Of a stretch of DNA of 64,000 nt, positions 9,963 through 22,635 are shown in pieces. A program made the translations under genes and the position numbers. Below the pieces are notes generated by a model that was not told the DNA's origin, did not search any database, and worked only from the letters and a program-made list of their open reading frames with translations. Numbering within the stretch: position 1 is the stretch's first letter; every line of letters begins with the position of its first letter. This stretch comes from Fallopia convolvulus (Eukaryota; Streptophyta; Magnoliopsida; Caryophyllales; Polygonaceae): assembly GCA_964016875.1 (NCBI GenBank), contig OZ024736.1, positions 40,270,707 through 40,334,706 of the forward strand, written 5' to 3'.

Positions 9963-12900
9963 ATGGATAGGATGACTACGGATCTTACTCGGAATGGCCC
10001 GGTGGAAAGAGACATTGAACAAGTAATAAATGCAATTTTCTTGTTATGTCATACTTCGTATAGTATTTGTTTTGATGTATGCTTATTTATACTTATACTC
10101 GATTGATTTATACTATTTTTAGCAAAGAGATCATTAATTCGATGTAGCTCTATGGACCTTCGTTCTTGATCGATTGGCTTTTTAGTAGTGGATTTGTTGA
10201 ATTATCTAAAGACAGTAGAGATGAATACTGAATATCAATTTGTCGTGTATTAAGAAATTTCTGTATTTTCCAGGCCTGTTGGAAATTATATGGCGTGTTC
10301 TATAGGCTATATTTGGACCTGATTTTGCTATATCTTGTTCATATTTGCTGATTCTGATATGCTGATATTTGTTCATTGTCGTACGTTGGTGTGGATAAAT
10401 TTCTGTATTATCTGGTATTGTTAGGTCTCTTGTTTGAGTTATTTTTTAATAGTTGGGAGGGAACTTAATGATACATTGATATACTGGAAATTGGATTACG
10501 CTTTTGCTTTATCAGTAGATACCATTAAACTCATTTTCTTCATTGGTTGCCCAACAGGCAATCACTGCTCTTAAGAAAGGTGCATACTTGCTCAAATATG
10601 GAAGAAGAGGAAAACCAAAATTTTGTCCATTCCGACTGTCAAATGTGAGTCCAGTTATCCCATATTACACTTCACTTTGAAGATACAGTTATACTCTCTG
10701 TGGTTGTTGATGTTCAAATCATTATAATTCCAGCTTGATATTTCATATCATTTTCTTTACATGGCATTATCAATACTTTGAGTTGAGGTGATATCTTAGG
10801 AGTATCATCTCTTGGTGAATGCATATCATTTTCAATCAAATAATTGTATCCTGCTAGTTACTTCTTCATCTTCTAAATTGTGACTTGTAATTGTGAAACA
10901 ATAGGGTGTATTTATTCAACCAGTATCTGTAGCGTGATACTATAGGTTGCATTTATTCACTCATTTTTGTAATTGTGACTACCTTGACACATCCATTTTC
11001 AATGTTTTGAACTTGTAAAGCATATTTGGTGGGTGTGTTTCTCTGATGTTGAATATCGCTCCATGATACTGCTAATCTTCTGTAATGTAAATTCTTTTCC
11101 GATTTGGGTTGGCTGTGCTTTTCAGGATGAGTCTGTTTTGATATGGTTCTCTGGAAAAGAGGAGAAGCACCTTAAACTAAGTCATGTATCCAGAATTATA
11201 TCCGGGCAGCGTACTGTAAGTGCTTATTTGTTTTTAAGGAGGCATATTCATATACTTCTCTTTTGATTTTTTTCGTAACACCTCTTGATTCTAATGATTT
11301 CATTTTCTTTTCTGATAAAGCCAATCTTCCAAAGGTATCCCCGACCGGAGAAGGAATACCAGTCATTTTCATTGATCTATAATGACAGGTCACTGGATTT
11401 GGTAAGATATTTTCCCTCTTTTTTTATGCTTATCTTTCAGTCTACAGCTCAGTATATTTGTACTTTGTAGTAGGCTTGCCCTTCCAGCTATCAATGCCAT
11501 ATAAGAATGCCATCTTAAACCATGCCATCAGTACCTATGTGGGCTGATGATGTACTTTTATCATGTCTTAGATATGCAAGGATAAAGATGAAGCTGAGGT
11601 GTGGTTTAGTGGTCTCAAAGCATTGATTTCAAGGTTTCATCAGCGCAAATGGAAATCAGAATCGAGGAGTGATGGGATCTTATCTGAAGCAAATAGCCCT
11701 CGTGCATACACACGAAGAAGCTCACCGTTGCATTCTCCATTTGATAGTGCAGATAGCTCTGTAAAGGTATCCCTTCTCTTTCACAACTCATTCCGTATCA
11801 TAGTTCTATTAGCAGTATGTGTCAAGCAAAGAGTCATATTTGGATAATGACGTAAATAAAATTTCTTCTTTTTGATTCAGGATGGTAGTGATAACGTCCA
11901 TCTTCATAGTCCATATGGGAGTCCACCGAAGAACGGCATGGACAAGGCAATTTCAGATGATGTATTTTATTCTGTTCCTCCTAAGGGTTTTTTCCCTCCA
12001 GATTCTGCTAGTGGACCTATCCATTCTTTTGTATCTGGTGGCTCAGATAGTGTATATGGTCACATGAAAGGTATGGCAATGGACACTTTTAGAATGAGTA
12101 TGTCAAGTGCTGTTAGCTCATCAAGTCATGGTTCTGGCCACGATGATGGAGATGCTTTAGGTGATGTTTTTATGTGGGGAGAAGGCACTGGAGATGCTGT
12201 TATTGGCGGTGGTTCCCACAAGGTCGGGAGTTCACTTGGTGTCAAGATGGATTCTCTATTTCCTAAACCATTAGAGTCCACTGTTGTTCTTGATGTACAG
12301 AATATAGCTTGTGGAGGCCGACATGCTGCTCTAGTTACCAAACAAGGTGAGATCTTTTCTTGGGGGGAAGAATCAGGCGGCAGGCTTGGACATGGAGTGG
12401 ATTCTGATGTATCCCATCCAAAACTCATTGATTCCCTGAGCAATACTAATATTGAGCTTGTAGCATGTGGTGAATATCATACTTGTGCAGTGACATTATC
12501 AGGGGATTTGTATACTTGGGGTGATGGAACTTTTAACTTTGGCCTATTGGGCCATGGGAATAATGTGAGTCATTGGGTTCCCAAAAGAGTAAATGGACCA
12601 CTAGAAGGGATACACGTGTCATACATCTCCTGTGGGCCCTGGCACACAGCCGTTGTCACGTCAGCAGGCCAATTGTTTACCTTTGGTGATGGTACATTTG
12701 GTGTTTTGGGCCATGGAGACCGTGAAAGTATTTCAATGCCCAGGGAAGTGGAGTCTCTAAAGGGGCTTCGTACTGTTCGAGCTGCTTGTGGTGCGTGGCA
12801 CACAGCTGCAGTTGTTGAAGTTATGGTTGGAAATTCAAGTTCCAGCAACTGCTCTTCAGGGAAGCTTTTTACATGGGGTGATGGAGATAAAGGTCGACTT

Positions 12901-15671
12901 GGGCACGGTGATAAAGAACCGAAGCTTGTTCCTACATGTGTAGCTGCTCTTGTTGAACCCAATTTTTGCCAGGTGGCTTGCGGGCATAGCCTAACAGTTG
13001 CTCTTACAACCTCCGGTCATGTTTATGCAATGGGAAGTCCTGTGTATGGTCAGCTGGGAAATCCTCAAGCTGATGGGAAACTCCCATGTCGTGTGGAAGG
13101 AAAGCTGAGCAAGAGTTTTGTGGAGGAGATTGCTTGTGGTGCTTATCATGTCGCTGTTTTGACTTCAAGAACTGAAGTATATACTTGGGGAAAAGGAGCT
13201 AATGGACGTTTAGGGCATGGAGATATAGAAGATAGAAACACCCCAACATTGGTAGAAGCTTTAAAAGACAAGCAAGTAAAGAGTATTGCTTGTGGGACAA
13301 ATTTTACTGCTGCAATCTGCCTGCATAAGTGGGTCTCAGGTGTTGACCAGTCAATGTGTTCTGGCTGCCGCCTCCCATTTAATTTCAAAAGAAAACGTCA
13401 CAATTGTTATAATTGTGGACTTGTTTTTTGTCATTCATGTAGCAGTAAGAAGTCATTGAAAGCCTCTATGGCACCAAATCCAAACAAACCATATCGTGTC
13501 TGTGATAATTGCTTTGCAAAGCTGAGGAAAGCCATGGATACAGAAATTTCTTCTCAATCTTCTTCCAGCAGAAGAGGAGTCATGAACATGGGGCCCAATG
13601 AGCTGAATGAGAAAAACGACAGGTTGGAGCCTGGGTCACGCTCTCAGCTTGCGAGACTTTATTCGATGGAGTCCATAAAGGAAAATAAGAAAAATAAGAA
13701 AATGGAATTCAACAGCAGCCGTGTGTCACCTGTACCAAATGGAGGTTCGCAACGTGGAGTTCTGAATATATCCAAGTCTTCCAATCCTGTATTTGGATCA
13801 TCGAAGAAATTCTTCTCAGCTTCAGTTCCTGGATCAAGAATAGTTTCACGAGCAACATCTCCCATATCGAGACGGTCCAGTCCACCTCGTGCAACGACAC
13901 CCACTCCAACTCTCTCAGGACTAATGTCTCCTAAGATCCCCGTGGATGATGCCAAAATCACAAATGATGGTCTTAGCCAAGAGGTCATTAGATTGAGAAC
14001 TCAGGTATGTAATTTTCTTGTACTTAGGTCTACTTCTTTCTTGTTGGAAAATATGCTGCATAAGATTGGTTATGTTACTATTTATTACTTTCCATTCCTT
14101 GAAAACCTATCAAGACTTGATTTTTGTTTCCTTTTCGTGATTATTGGAAGGTGTTCTAGTTATATAAGTATATAACGCCCTTAACCTATTAGTGTAGCTA
14201 GGGCCGGGTATCAGTCCAAAACTGGACTGGGGTACCGAAATTTGAAAAAAGTCGAGAGGACTGGACCTTCATTTCTCGTCAGTCCGGTTTTCGGAAACAT
14301 TTTTTTTAAATAATTTTTTTTATACAAAATTGAATTTTATCAAATATTTAATATAAGAAATTGGGTTTCATCACAATCTAAAAAAATGGGTTCATGTAAC
14401 ACAAAATGGGTTTTATTGAATATAAAAAAAATTATATCGCTCTGGACCTGAAACTGGGTCAATGTTGTTGTGCTCTGGACCTGAAACTGACCATAAACCG
14501 AGTCCAGACCAAATTTAGCCCAGCCCTAAGTGTAGCCGTGTAGGTGACTGCTGTACAATTGCATGGGTTTTTTCTTTTGTAGCCTTGATGACATATTGTG
14601 TAACATTATACTTTAAGCATGTTCAGATATTGTTACAATTCTTCTAGTAAGTGAATAAGCACTAGCATATGTACAGTAGAAGATTGCTTCATTCTTTATC
14701 ACAGTCTCACAAATTGAGCATTGTACCGAGCCCAAAAAGAATTTTGCTTGAGAACATAGATGTAAGGTTTGTCTGTCTTGTTGATACGAAATTTGTTTTT
14801 CAGGTGGAAAATCTCACAAGGAAAGCCCAAGTTCAAGAAACTGAACTGGAAAGAACTAAGAAACAATTAAAGGAGGCAATAGCTATAGCAGGGGAAGAGA
14901 CAGCAAAGTGCAAAGCTGCAAAGGAGGTGATAAAATCACTTACTGCTCAGGTAACTTGCAACTCTGACTGCCTTCTTACTATATTAACTTTTGAATTTCT
15001 TACCAAAGTAGTTGCTCATCGTATTTCTTCTTTCTGCTCTTGTACAGTTGAAAGAGATGGCAGAGAGACTGCCTGTTGGAGCAGTGCGCACTGCCAGAAC
15101 GCCATCCTTCTCTTCCCTGGCCATCAACACAATTCCTCCTGATGTTTCGAGCGCCTCAGTAGACCAGCTAAATGTTCAGCTGGCCAGCATACATCCAGAC
15201 TCAGCTGTTTGCAGCAGCCACTTACTTACAAATGGCACAAATACTCCAAGTACTCACAGTTTTGGTCATCAGAACAGATCAAATACTTCTGAAACAACAA
15301 TCAAAAGCGGTAGCAGAACGAAAGAAGGTGAGTCTCACCAAGAGCAGGAATGGGTTGAGCAAGATGAACCCGGCGTGTACATTACTTTTGTCTCTTTGCC
15401 TGGAGGCGTCAAAGACCTAAAACGAGTTCGTTTCAGGTATATATATACTCGAATATTATTGTCTCCTATCCTATTTTGTATCTTATATAAGCCAAAATGA
15501 TGCTTGTTATTAAAAGGGTAGCGTCTGGTTTTCTGTGATTGCAGTAGGAAGAGGTTTAGTGAGAAACAAGCAGAACAGTGGTGGGCAGAAAACCGGGCAA
15601 GAGTATATGAACAATACAAGGTGGTGGAAAAATCCAGTGTTGGTGTTGAAAGCCAGGATCAAGTTCATTGA
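9963..15671 (+). CDS. PRAF-type PH, RCC1, FYVE and BRX domain protein
   Basis: Exons: 9963-10022, 10558-10644, 11126-11215, 11321-11401, 11572-11766, 11881-14004, 14804-14950, 15048-15436, 15545-15671. They total 3300 nt (1099 residues), with GT..AG at every junction and a frame that closes. A PH domain covers about residues 18-135 (RDIEQ.ITALKKGAYLLKYG; RYPRPEKEY). RCC1 repeats cover about 262-650 (repeated ACG.YHT / WG.G..GRLGHG). A FYVE zinc finger covers about 660-725 (CSGCRLPF, RKRHNCYNCG, CDNCF). A coiled coil lies about 875-930 and a BRX domain about 1028-1083 (EWVEQDEPGVYIT, AEQWWAEN). Plant PRAFs bind phosphoinositides through PH/FYVE and act at membranes, with RCC1 as a possible GTPase exchange factor. 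The length matches Arabidopsis PRAF1 (about 1.1 kb codons). A hAT MITE lies in intron 6. Confidence 0.95.
14199..14528. mobile_element. hAT-type MITE in PRAF intron 6
   Basis: The ends are TAGGGCCGGG and CCCAGCCCTA (inverted). The element is flanked by a perfect 8-bp direct repeat AGTGTAGC at 14191-14198 and 14529-14536. The 330-bp body has no ORF and carries repeated 'CTCTGGACCTGAAACTG' text near 14438 and 14472. The 8-bp duplication and TAGGG-type ends are diagnostic of hAT. The gypsy-nested element at 36,060 has the same ends. Confidence 0.92.
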
Positions 15672-16433
15672 TGTCATTGAAAACCAACATCAGCTCGATA
15701 ATGTTGAGATTAGAGTCCCTAGTAAAATTTACTTGCTTGCATTTGGTATGTCCATTTGTGCTTGGCCCGGCGAGCTGATTTTTTTTTTTTTTAATTTTTA
15801 CTAATCACCAAATTTCATTCTTGTGATATTAGGACTTCATATAATTTCTTTTTTCCCGGGTTTTCCATTAATGTCGTTTGTTTGCGTGGGGGTGTCGATG
15901 GTTCCACGTTTGAAAGTGAAGAATGTGTAAATTCTTAGCAGACTGCTTGGCTTATTTGTTGAAAGCAGCTGCCTTGTAAATTCGTATATTAAGGCAAATA
16001 GGTTTTGATTGGTGGTGAGTGACTGATTAGCTTCTCTTCGTGAATAAAGATCTATTGTATCGCAATACTGGCTGGCAACAAAAATCGTAGACAATTTCCG
16101 ATTCTGTTGAGTTTTTCAGCTATGCACAATAGCATTAGTGAACCGTAACATACTGTAAAACTAAATATTATATCGGTGCAGGTAAATAGGTAATAATCAA
16201 GGATTTTAAAAAAAGAAATCTATTGATTTCTTGGCTTTTGATTTTTTTGGAAATTTTTTAGCAGTTGGTTCACAAGGCATTTGCATCTTTATTTAAACCC
16301 ATACTTTGAATTTCAGCTTCTTGTAGTACAAATGAAGTTGAAGATCGATGTAATTGCATTCACAAGACGTAAAAAAGGGAAGACATAAGGCAAAATCTGC
16401 TTGACTTGGAACTATGTACATGAGACAAGCGCA
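15672..16433. other. convergent 3' region between PRAF and FIS1
   Basis: The 3' ends of PRAF (+) and FIS1 (-) face each other here. No ORF or RNA gene is supported. The short run of T near 15781 and AATAAA-like text near 16043 (GTGAATAAAG) fit PRAF 3' UTR and polyadenylation signals. Confidence 0.5.
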
Positions 16434-17587
16434 TTAACCGTTCCGAGCCAAGGCTGCAAGGCCGCCAACCACAATTCCAACTGCAGTTGCAGCAATGCCC
16501 ATTCCGATGACTCCATCTGAATTTCATCTCCGATGTTAAGACATCAAGTTTTGGTTGAAAAAGTAACGACAGATGAAAGCAAGAAATGTTGGAAATTATG
16601 TGTTAGCACCTTTAGTGATTTTGTCCTCAATGTTCTTCTCAAGTGTCAAGGCTTGCCTCCAATCAGGTGCTATCTGCAATGTCCATTCACAAATCTTGAA
16701 CAAGTAATTTACTGTTCTCTATATTGAAGAAATCTAAAACTCACAAATGTGCTGTCTCATCACTAATCAGATTGTAAAGAACATGACATGTTCAAAAGGA
16801 AAAGCTAAAGAGAATCATAGATCAGACCTGCAAGCATCTATTCACAAGATGCCTGCTCTTCGTAAAGTTTTCACTTCGATAATATCCAACAGCAAGTAGA
16901 TAAAGCCGTTCTCGCATTTGTAGTGGACTGTTAGTACTAGATAAAGATGCTGTCAAAAATGAATTTCATTAACCACATGTATACGAGAAATGTTCAAACA
17001 GGCATGCCATGAACAGCTATAATTTTGATTTTAAATTACTTTCAAGCATAGCAATCCCACGCTGAACATCCTCGGGTTGACGGGAATGAACAAGCGCCCA
17101 TGATAGACGCATTATACATTCAGCCTTGACTTCGTCAGATGAGCCTTTGTTCGCCTCAGCAACCTCTCGCTCACAGCCCTGTCAGATCAATTAAGGCATG
17201 ATTGAAGTATGCAAAATTATTGTATATGATTAAAAATGCAATAGACCATGGTAGAAATTCAGACAAGCAATCGTATGGTTTCAAAATGATACCTGCATTG
17301 AAACCTTAGCAATAATTTCTTTTTTCAAAGAAAGAAAAATTAAATTTCCAATTGCAGGGATAAAATTTGTCTAATCATCTAACTGATGGAAAGAAGATCA
17401 AGACAATCAAATGCATGACATGCCCCAAATCCGTTGATCAAATGTAGAGATTTGAAATCAAATAAGAAAAAGAGTAGCTTGGAAGGAAGATTACGGCGAT
17501 GATTTCACGATCGCACCAAGGAATTTCATCGCCGCCTGTGAAAAAATTTCCGACGGATTCGATCAGATCTCTGATTTTCGCCTCCAT
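16434..17587 (-). CDS. FIS1: mitochondrial/peroxisomal fission protein FIS1
   Basis: Minus-strand exons: 17495-17587, 17040-17178, 16828-16949, 16610-16673, 16434-16516. They total 501 nt (166 residues) with canonical splice sites. The N-terminus (MEAKIRDLIESVGNFF, then DEIPWCDREII) matches plant FIS1. The TPR-like bundle spans about residues 32-125 (CEREV, CIMRLSWALVHSRQ.EDVQRGIAMLE, RERLYLLAVGYYRS.NF.KSR). A single C-terminal membrane anchor covers about 141-163 (GVIGMGIAATAVGIVVGG), followed by a short basic tail. FIS1 is a tail-anchored outer-membrane protein that helps dynamin-related proteins divide mitochondria and peroxisomes. Arabidopsis FIS1A is 170 residues. It is head-to-head with PUR5. 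FIS1A or FIS1B type cannot be decided. Confidence 0.95.
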
Positions 17588-18017
17588 CGGAGAAAGAATC
17601 GCGGAGGACTCTTTCTGAAACTGAAATATGCCGGGTAATTATTTTGATGATCTGTGTAAATATACGCGTTGAGATTTTCAAAAAAAGAAAAGTGGAGCTG
17701 CCGCGTGATGATGGGCCTAAACATGGGCTTTTTGAATAAACTATTTCGCTGTTCTCTGGCCCAATAATAAAACATTTGGCCCAATAAGATGTACTACATA
17801 GCCGTAGTACATGCCAGCCTAAAACCCTGGAAACCTAAGAAGAACGCTTAATCGGAGCACTTTCTGTGGTAGACCGTGAAAAGCTCCGGCACAGATTCCG
17901 GTTGTTTATCGCCGCTGTCGTCGTAATCCCTCGCTTTTCTGACTTTCGTCTGTAGAATTGCGATTTATTTTAGTTTACTTATTCGTAGCTTTTTGGATGT
18001 GCCAGTAATTCGAAGCT
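17588..18017. promoter_or_regulatory. bidirectional promoter between FIS1 and PUR5, with site II motifs
   Basis: Only 430 bp separate the two divergent start codons. Four site II-type motifs (TGGGCC/TGGGCT on either strand) lie at 17712-17717, 17724-17729, 17758-17763 and 17778-17783. A telo-box-like AAACCCT is at 17822-17828. In plants, site II elements (TCP targets) combined with telo boxes mark growth-linked housekeeping genes, including those for mitochondrial proteins and nucleotide synthesis. That they drive both genes is inference. Confidence 0.7.
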
Positions 18018-20524
18018 ATGGCCACCGCAAACTTCAGAGCTGCTAACATGGAAGCATCACAGTGTGCCGCCATTTCTGCTCGAGGAGTTTCTCCGAATTC
18101 GTACGTGGCTCCGAAGATGCTATCTTTGCTACCGATGACGAGCGTCGGAGCCAAAAGCGCTTTTCCGAAAAGCATTACTTGCGCGGCTTCTTCTAAGAAC
18201 GCTGAGAGTTCAAGCGGCTCTGATGATGAGGGCGAAGGGCTTACTTACAAGGGTGCTGGAGTTGATATCGATGCTGGAGCCGAGCTTGTGAAGAGAATTG
18301 CAAAGATGGCTCCTGGAATTGGTGGCTTCGGAGGATTATTCCCTTTCGGTATCACTGAATTTGCATAAACTTTGCTTCTTATCTTGCTATTGTGTCTTCC
18401 TATTAGCATACTTTGTATTAGTTCGTTCAGCTGTTCAATCTAATTGTTGCAGGGGATTATTATCTTGTTGCTGGTACTGATGGTGTGGGCACTAAACTCA
18501 TGCTTGCTTTTGAGACTGGAATTCACCACACTATTGGCATTGACTTGGTAAACCTTTTTTTGCTCTGATTCTCTTCTGCCATGAAAACCTGTGGTTTCAT
18601 TTTGCCATGAATGTTGGCAACATAAACAGCTTTTAATTTCTTCAGGTTGCAATGAGTGTTAATGACATAATCACTACTGGAGCAAAACCTCTATTCTTCC
18701 TTGATTATTATGCCACAAGTCGCCTGGACGTCGATCTTGCTGAAAAGGTGAGGTTCATTAAGCACATTTGCTTTGTAAGTGATTCTATTCAGAATCATCT
18801 TTCCTATATCATAAATGTATTATTTGTCTACTCAGGTTATTAAAGGCATCGTGGATGGTTGCCAGCAGTCTGATTGTCCACTTCTGGGTGGAGAGGTAAA
18901 ATCGTTATTGTTCAGTCATTTGATTTTTATTCTGTGATATTTGTTGGTTTAATGGTGAACGATACCTTCACCATGAACAATATACCTTATGGTGCTTGTT
19001 ATGTCAATTTCTTTGAAAAGTTATTCTATAGAGTATAGACAGCATCTGATGCCTGCCTTAAAGATCACCATAAACACATATTTTTAGGATTATTGATTTT
19101 ATCCTCACAATTGGCTTCTTTGTTAAGATTCAGTCTTTCTACTTTCTAGTCTTGAAATGCTGTGTATGCATCATTATAAGGCTACCTTTGGATGTATTCT
19201 AGTCTAATCCTGCTATTCTGCTTTGTTCAATTAGTTACATATTTAAAAAAAATAAAAATTAGGTTCTCATTTAAGGCTACCTTTGGATGTATTCTAGTCT
19301 AATCCTGCTATTCTGCTTTGTTCAATTAGTTACATATTTAAAAAAAAAAAAAAATTACATATATTAATTTAAATTAATAAGTACTATAAATGGGTACTTG
19401 TGGGAATGGAATATAAAGATTATAGTAGAGTAAGTTCAGTATATGACATGATAAGAGAATAAAAAATCTCAAATTAAGTTAGAGAACCCCAATCTGGGTT
19501 TTGTATTCCTCGTGCTCTAATTTCCATCCCTCGTTATTGTGTTAAATTGTGAAACTGATAGAATTGATGCCTTTCAGACTGCAGAGATGCCTGGATATTA
19601 CCAAAAGAAAATGTATGATCTCAGTGGTTTTGCCGTTGGAGCTGTGAAGAAGGATTCATTAATTAATGGAAAAAATATCAAGGCTGGGGATGTCCTCATC
19701 GGCCTTCCTTCTAGCGGAGTTCATTCCAATGGTTTTTCTCTTGTCCGAAGGTAGTGTTTTTTTCCCACTATATTTTGTGGCTTTTCATCCCTTTTTTGGA
19801 TGGCTTGGTGCTAATTTTGGTGCATGTGATTGTTCTGTGATATATTTGATAGAGTTTTAGCAGAGAGTGGCCTCAAATTGAGCAACAAACTTCCTGGTGA
19901 AGAGATTTCATTAGGTGAAGCCTTGATAGTCCCCACAGTTATATATGTCAAGCAGGTACCTTTCGTATTCTTCTTTAATTAACATGCTTATGTGTATTGG
20001 ATATTTCATATGAACTTCTATAAAAGTTGTTTACTGATTGGCTTTGAAGGTACTAGATATCATCAGCAAGGGAGGCATCAAAGGAATCGCTCATATAACA
20101 GGCGGGGGATTTACAGACAACATCCCTAGAGTGTTTCCCAAGGGGCTCGGGGCTGCTATAGATCTTGGTTCATGGCCAGTACTTCCTGTCTTCAAATGGA
20201 TCCAAGAAGTAAGGACACATGAAATTCTGTTGTGAAAGTTCTGAATCTATACTATATTTAAATTCAGTAATTCGGGGTTCTATTACTCTGAATTGTTTTC
20301 TTAGAAGTTTGTTCTTGAGCAATTTCTTGATAAACTGTTGTAATTTGCAGGCTGGAAGAATCGAAGATGCTGAAATGCGACGGACTTTTAACATGGGCAT
20401 TGGGATGGTGTTGGTTGCAAGCCCAGAGGCAGCTGAAAGGATTCTCAATGATAAGAGCACCTCAAATCCAGTGTATAGAATAGGTGAAGTCATTAGCGGT
20501 GATGGAGTAATCTATCGCCAATAA
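18018..20524 (+). CDS. PUR5: phosphoribosylformylglycinamidine cyclo-ligase (AIR synthetase), plastid/mitochondrial
   Basis: Exons: 18018-18348, 18453-18547, 18646-18747, 18836-18895, 19578-19750, 19853-19955, 20050-20208, 20351-20524. They total 1197 nt (398 residues), all junctions GT..AG and in phase. It closes FGAM to aminoimidazole ribonucleotide using ATP, step 5 of purine synthesis. Residues 1 to about 57 are Ser/Ala-rich with few acids, a transit peptide. The mature part starts near LTYKGAGVDIDAG. Conserved blocks seen: VAGTDGVGTKL, VNDIITTGAKPLFFLDYYA, GCQQSDCPLLGGE, EMPGYY, GLPSSGVHSNGFSLVR, HITGGGFTDNIPR and FNMGIGMV. Length matches Arabidopsis PUR5 (389 residues). Intron 4 carries a recent tandem duplication. 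Confidence 0.97.
19178..19343. repeat. 95-bp tandem duplication in PUR5 intron 4
   Basis: The stretch starting AAGGCTACCTTTGGATG at 19178 is repeated almost perfectly from 19273 (spacing 95). Each copy ends in TTACATATTTAAAAA. The few differences lie in the A-rich tails, so the duplication is recent. Confidence 0.9.
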
Positions 20525-21067
20525 CAGCCACGCTGTGCAAAAGTTATTTTAAACTTCTGAATGTTTCTTGCCAAAGATGACTATGAGATTTATGTTGAAT
20601 GTGTCATGCCGTATGTTTTTGCTGTGGGAGTTTGTCATTTTGAAAACCCAAAGAGATATATTTCCAAGCCACATGGATTACATAGCTTAATGCATTATAT
20701 GTTAAATTTAAAAAATAATTGTTGGATGTATTGTGCTTTTTTTTTTTTACCAAATCCAAAATATGATAGACATGGCTGCTTCAAGCTTTAAGAGTTCAAC
20801 CCGTTCAATCTCATCTCGCTGCCCTGCCTAGTGCCAATGTTGTCTTTGCCGCGGCCCCATCTCTTGTCGATGTCACACCACCTCCATCCCCAATTGTTCA
20901 TTGTAGATCACGGCTACCACCACACAGTTGTAGGATTTCATGTCCGGTTCAACACTTCACATAATTTTTTTTTGCTTTGGTTATAAGCTGTAATCATTTG
21001 CTCTCTTTGTTTCGAAAAATGGTTTGAGCTTTTTCAAACTTATCACTTTGCCCTTTATGTAATTCAT
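20525..21067. other. PUR5 3' UTR and intergenic sequence
   Basis: The first 200-250 bp are probably PUR5 3' UTR. A C-rich patch at about 20810-20940 differs in composition from its AT-rich surroundings but shows no readable product. No gene supported. Confidence 0.4.
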
Positions 21068-22635
21068 TGATGACACTGATAGCTTTCATATAGGTATAGT
21101 TTAGGATGCATATTTATGTTTATTTTGCATGGTTTTAGTTTAATTTAGCTTAGTTTTTAGGTTTTTAGATTTTCTAGGAAATTCGATTTTTGCGCTTGTT
21201 TTGTTCGGTTTTGCAGATCTTTAGGTAAACAAGCATGGACGAGATGGATCTTAGTGGACTATGGAGGTGTTTGAGGAAGCTTAGAGTGATACAATTGAAG
21301 ATTGGAAGAATCAAGACCCAAGAGCTTGTGTGAAAAGAAAGCTTAAACCCGAACTATGCCTTGAAGGTTTTGTTTTGACACCTCTATCTTGCAATGCTTG
21401 GTTTGGGAGCTATAGTGGTCGGATGAAGCTGAATTTGGTATCACTGGAAAGCTAACTCGAAAATCTATAATTCATATTTTTACTCCGAGTCCAAATTCCA
21501 ACTCGAAAGGGGTGAAAACAGCCTCTGAAGTGTCGCCTGAAATGCTGAACCGAGAGTGTTGCGGGCTAGGAAGGCATGTGTCGCGGCCGCGCCACCCAAG
21601 AAGGAGATCGCGCCTCACATTCTACCACGGGAGAGTTGGGCCGCGATTTTTGGGCTTCGGGTTGGACTTTATTAGGTCTTTTCCGACTAGTTTAATGTAA
21701 TTTCGGGATATTTTTATCTTTTGATATCTTAGGGTATTTAAACCTTGTTTTTAGTTTTCTCTATGAAGAATGGTCATAACTTTTGTCAAACTTTGGAGGC
21801 TAGGGTTTTCTCTTTGAGGAGATCAACTTTGAAACTCTTGTAAGTTTGTTTTTTTTAATTTCAATTATGCATTGCTAATTTCCCTTGTGTTTGACTAGTT
21901 ATTGAAGTCATGATTTGCATATAGATGTGAGGTTTGATTGATTCTCAACAAACTTGAATAGAAATTATTCTCTGTGCTTAATTGAATCTAAACTAGGGTT
22001 TTGTTAGATTGATCACCTAATTGAATTTCTAGTTATAACTGAATCTGATTAATTACCGGTCGGAGTTAATTTGATCAAGAGTATAATTTAATGAATTTAG
22101 TACCGGTTGGACTAGTTGGTTGAAGAAGGGAATAAATTCACAAGTCACTTAGATGTCTGGTTGCTGTAAGTGTTTGTTTCTATTGATAACTTTAAGCGTT
22201 ATGCTGTTGTTTAATTGAATATAGAAGATCTTCTAGGTTGTTAAATAATTAGGGTTGTTAGACTGGTAGTTTTATCAACTAAATTTGAAGTTTGGGTCTT
22301 AATTCTTAGTAGGGTCATTATCCACAATAGATTATTCAAGTGAGAAGAGAATCAAGAGAATCAATGATCGACAAAGCAATATCATGATGGATTTAACTAG
22401 TTGAACATGCTTCTCTCATATATTTACAATCAACTTTGCATTCATATTTTACTTTTACTCTTGCATATTAGTTTATAATTTCATTCATAAAACCCCCCTA
22501 TTTGGTTACTTGGCATTTAAGTAATAACACATTTACACGAGTCTTTGTGGGATCGACCCTTACTTACCGCTTTACTGAGTTGGTTAAGTTAAGGTTTCTT
22601 TAATAGGTATAACGACCACTGAAAATACTTCATCA
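21068..22635. repeat. probable solo LTR of a gypsy (Tat-like) element
   Basis: The stretch opens TGATGACACTG and closes ACTTCATCA, a short inverted TGATGA/TCATCA end also used by the gypsy element at 36,016-38,551. Near its right end the text TGTGGGATCGACCCTTACTTACC occurs in parts, as is common close to the 3' end of plant gypsy LTRs. There is no ORF of note. The flanking 5 bp (ATTCA-like and GACGC) do not match, so a clean target duplication is not seen and the exact ends may be off. Confidence 0.5.

Noticed and set aside
11872..14175. Start of the PRAF protein at the ATG at 11872
   Set aside because: That ATG lies in the intron. Five upstream exons encode the PH domain and join in phase at 11881.
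14669..15142. 157-codon ORF as a separate gene
   Set aside because: It reads through the intron between PRAF exons 7 and 8; the exon parts belong to PRAF.
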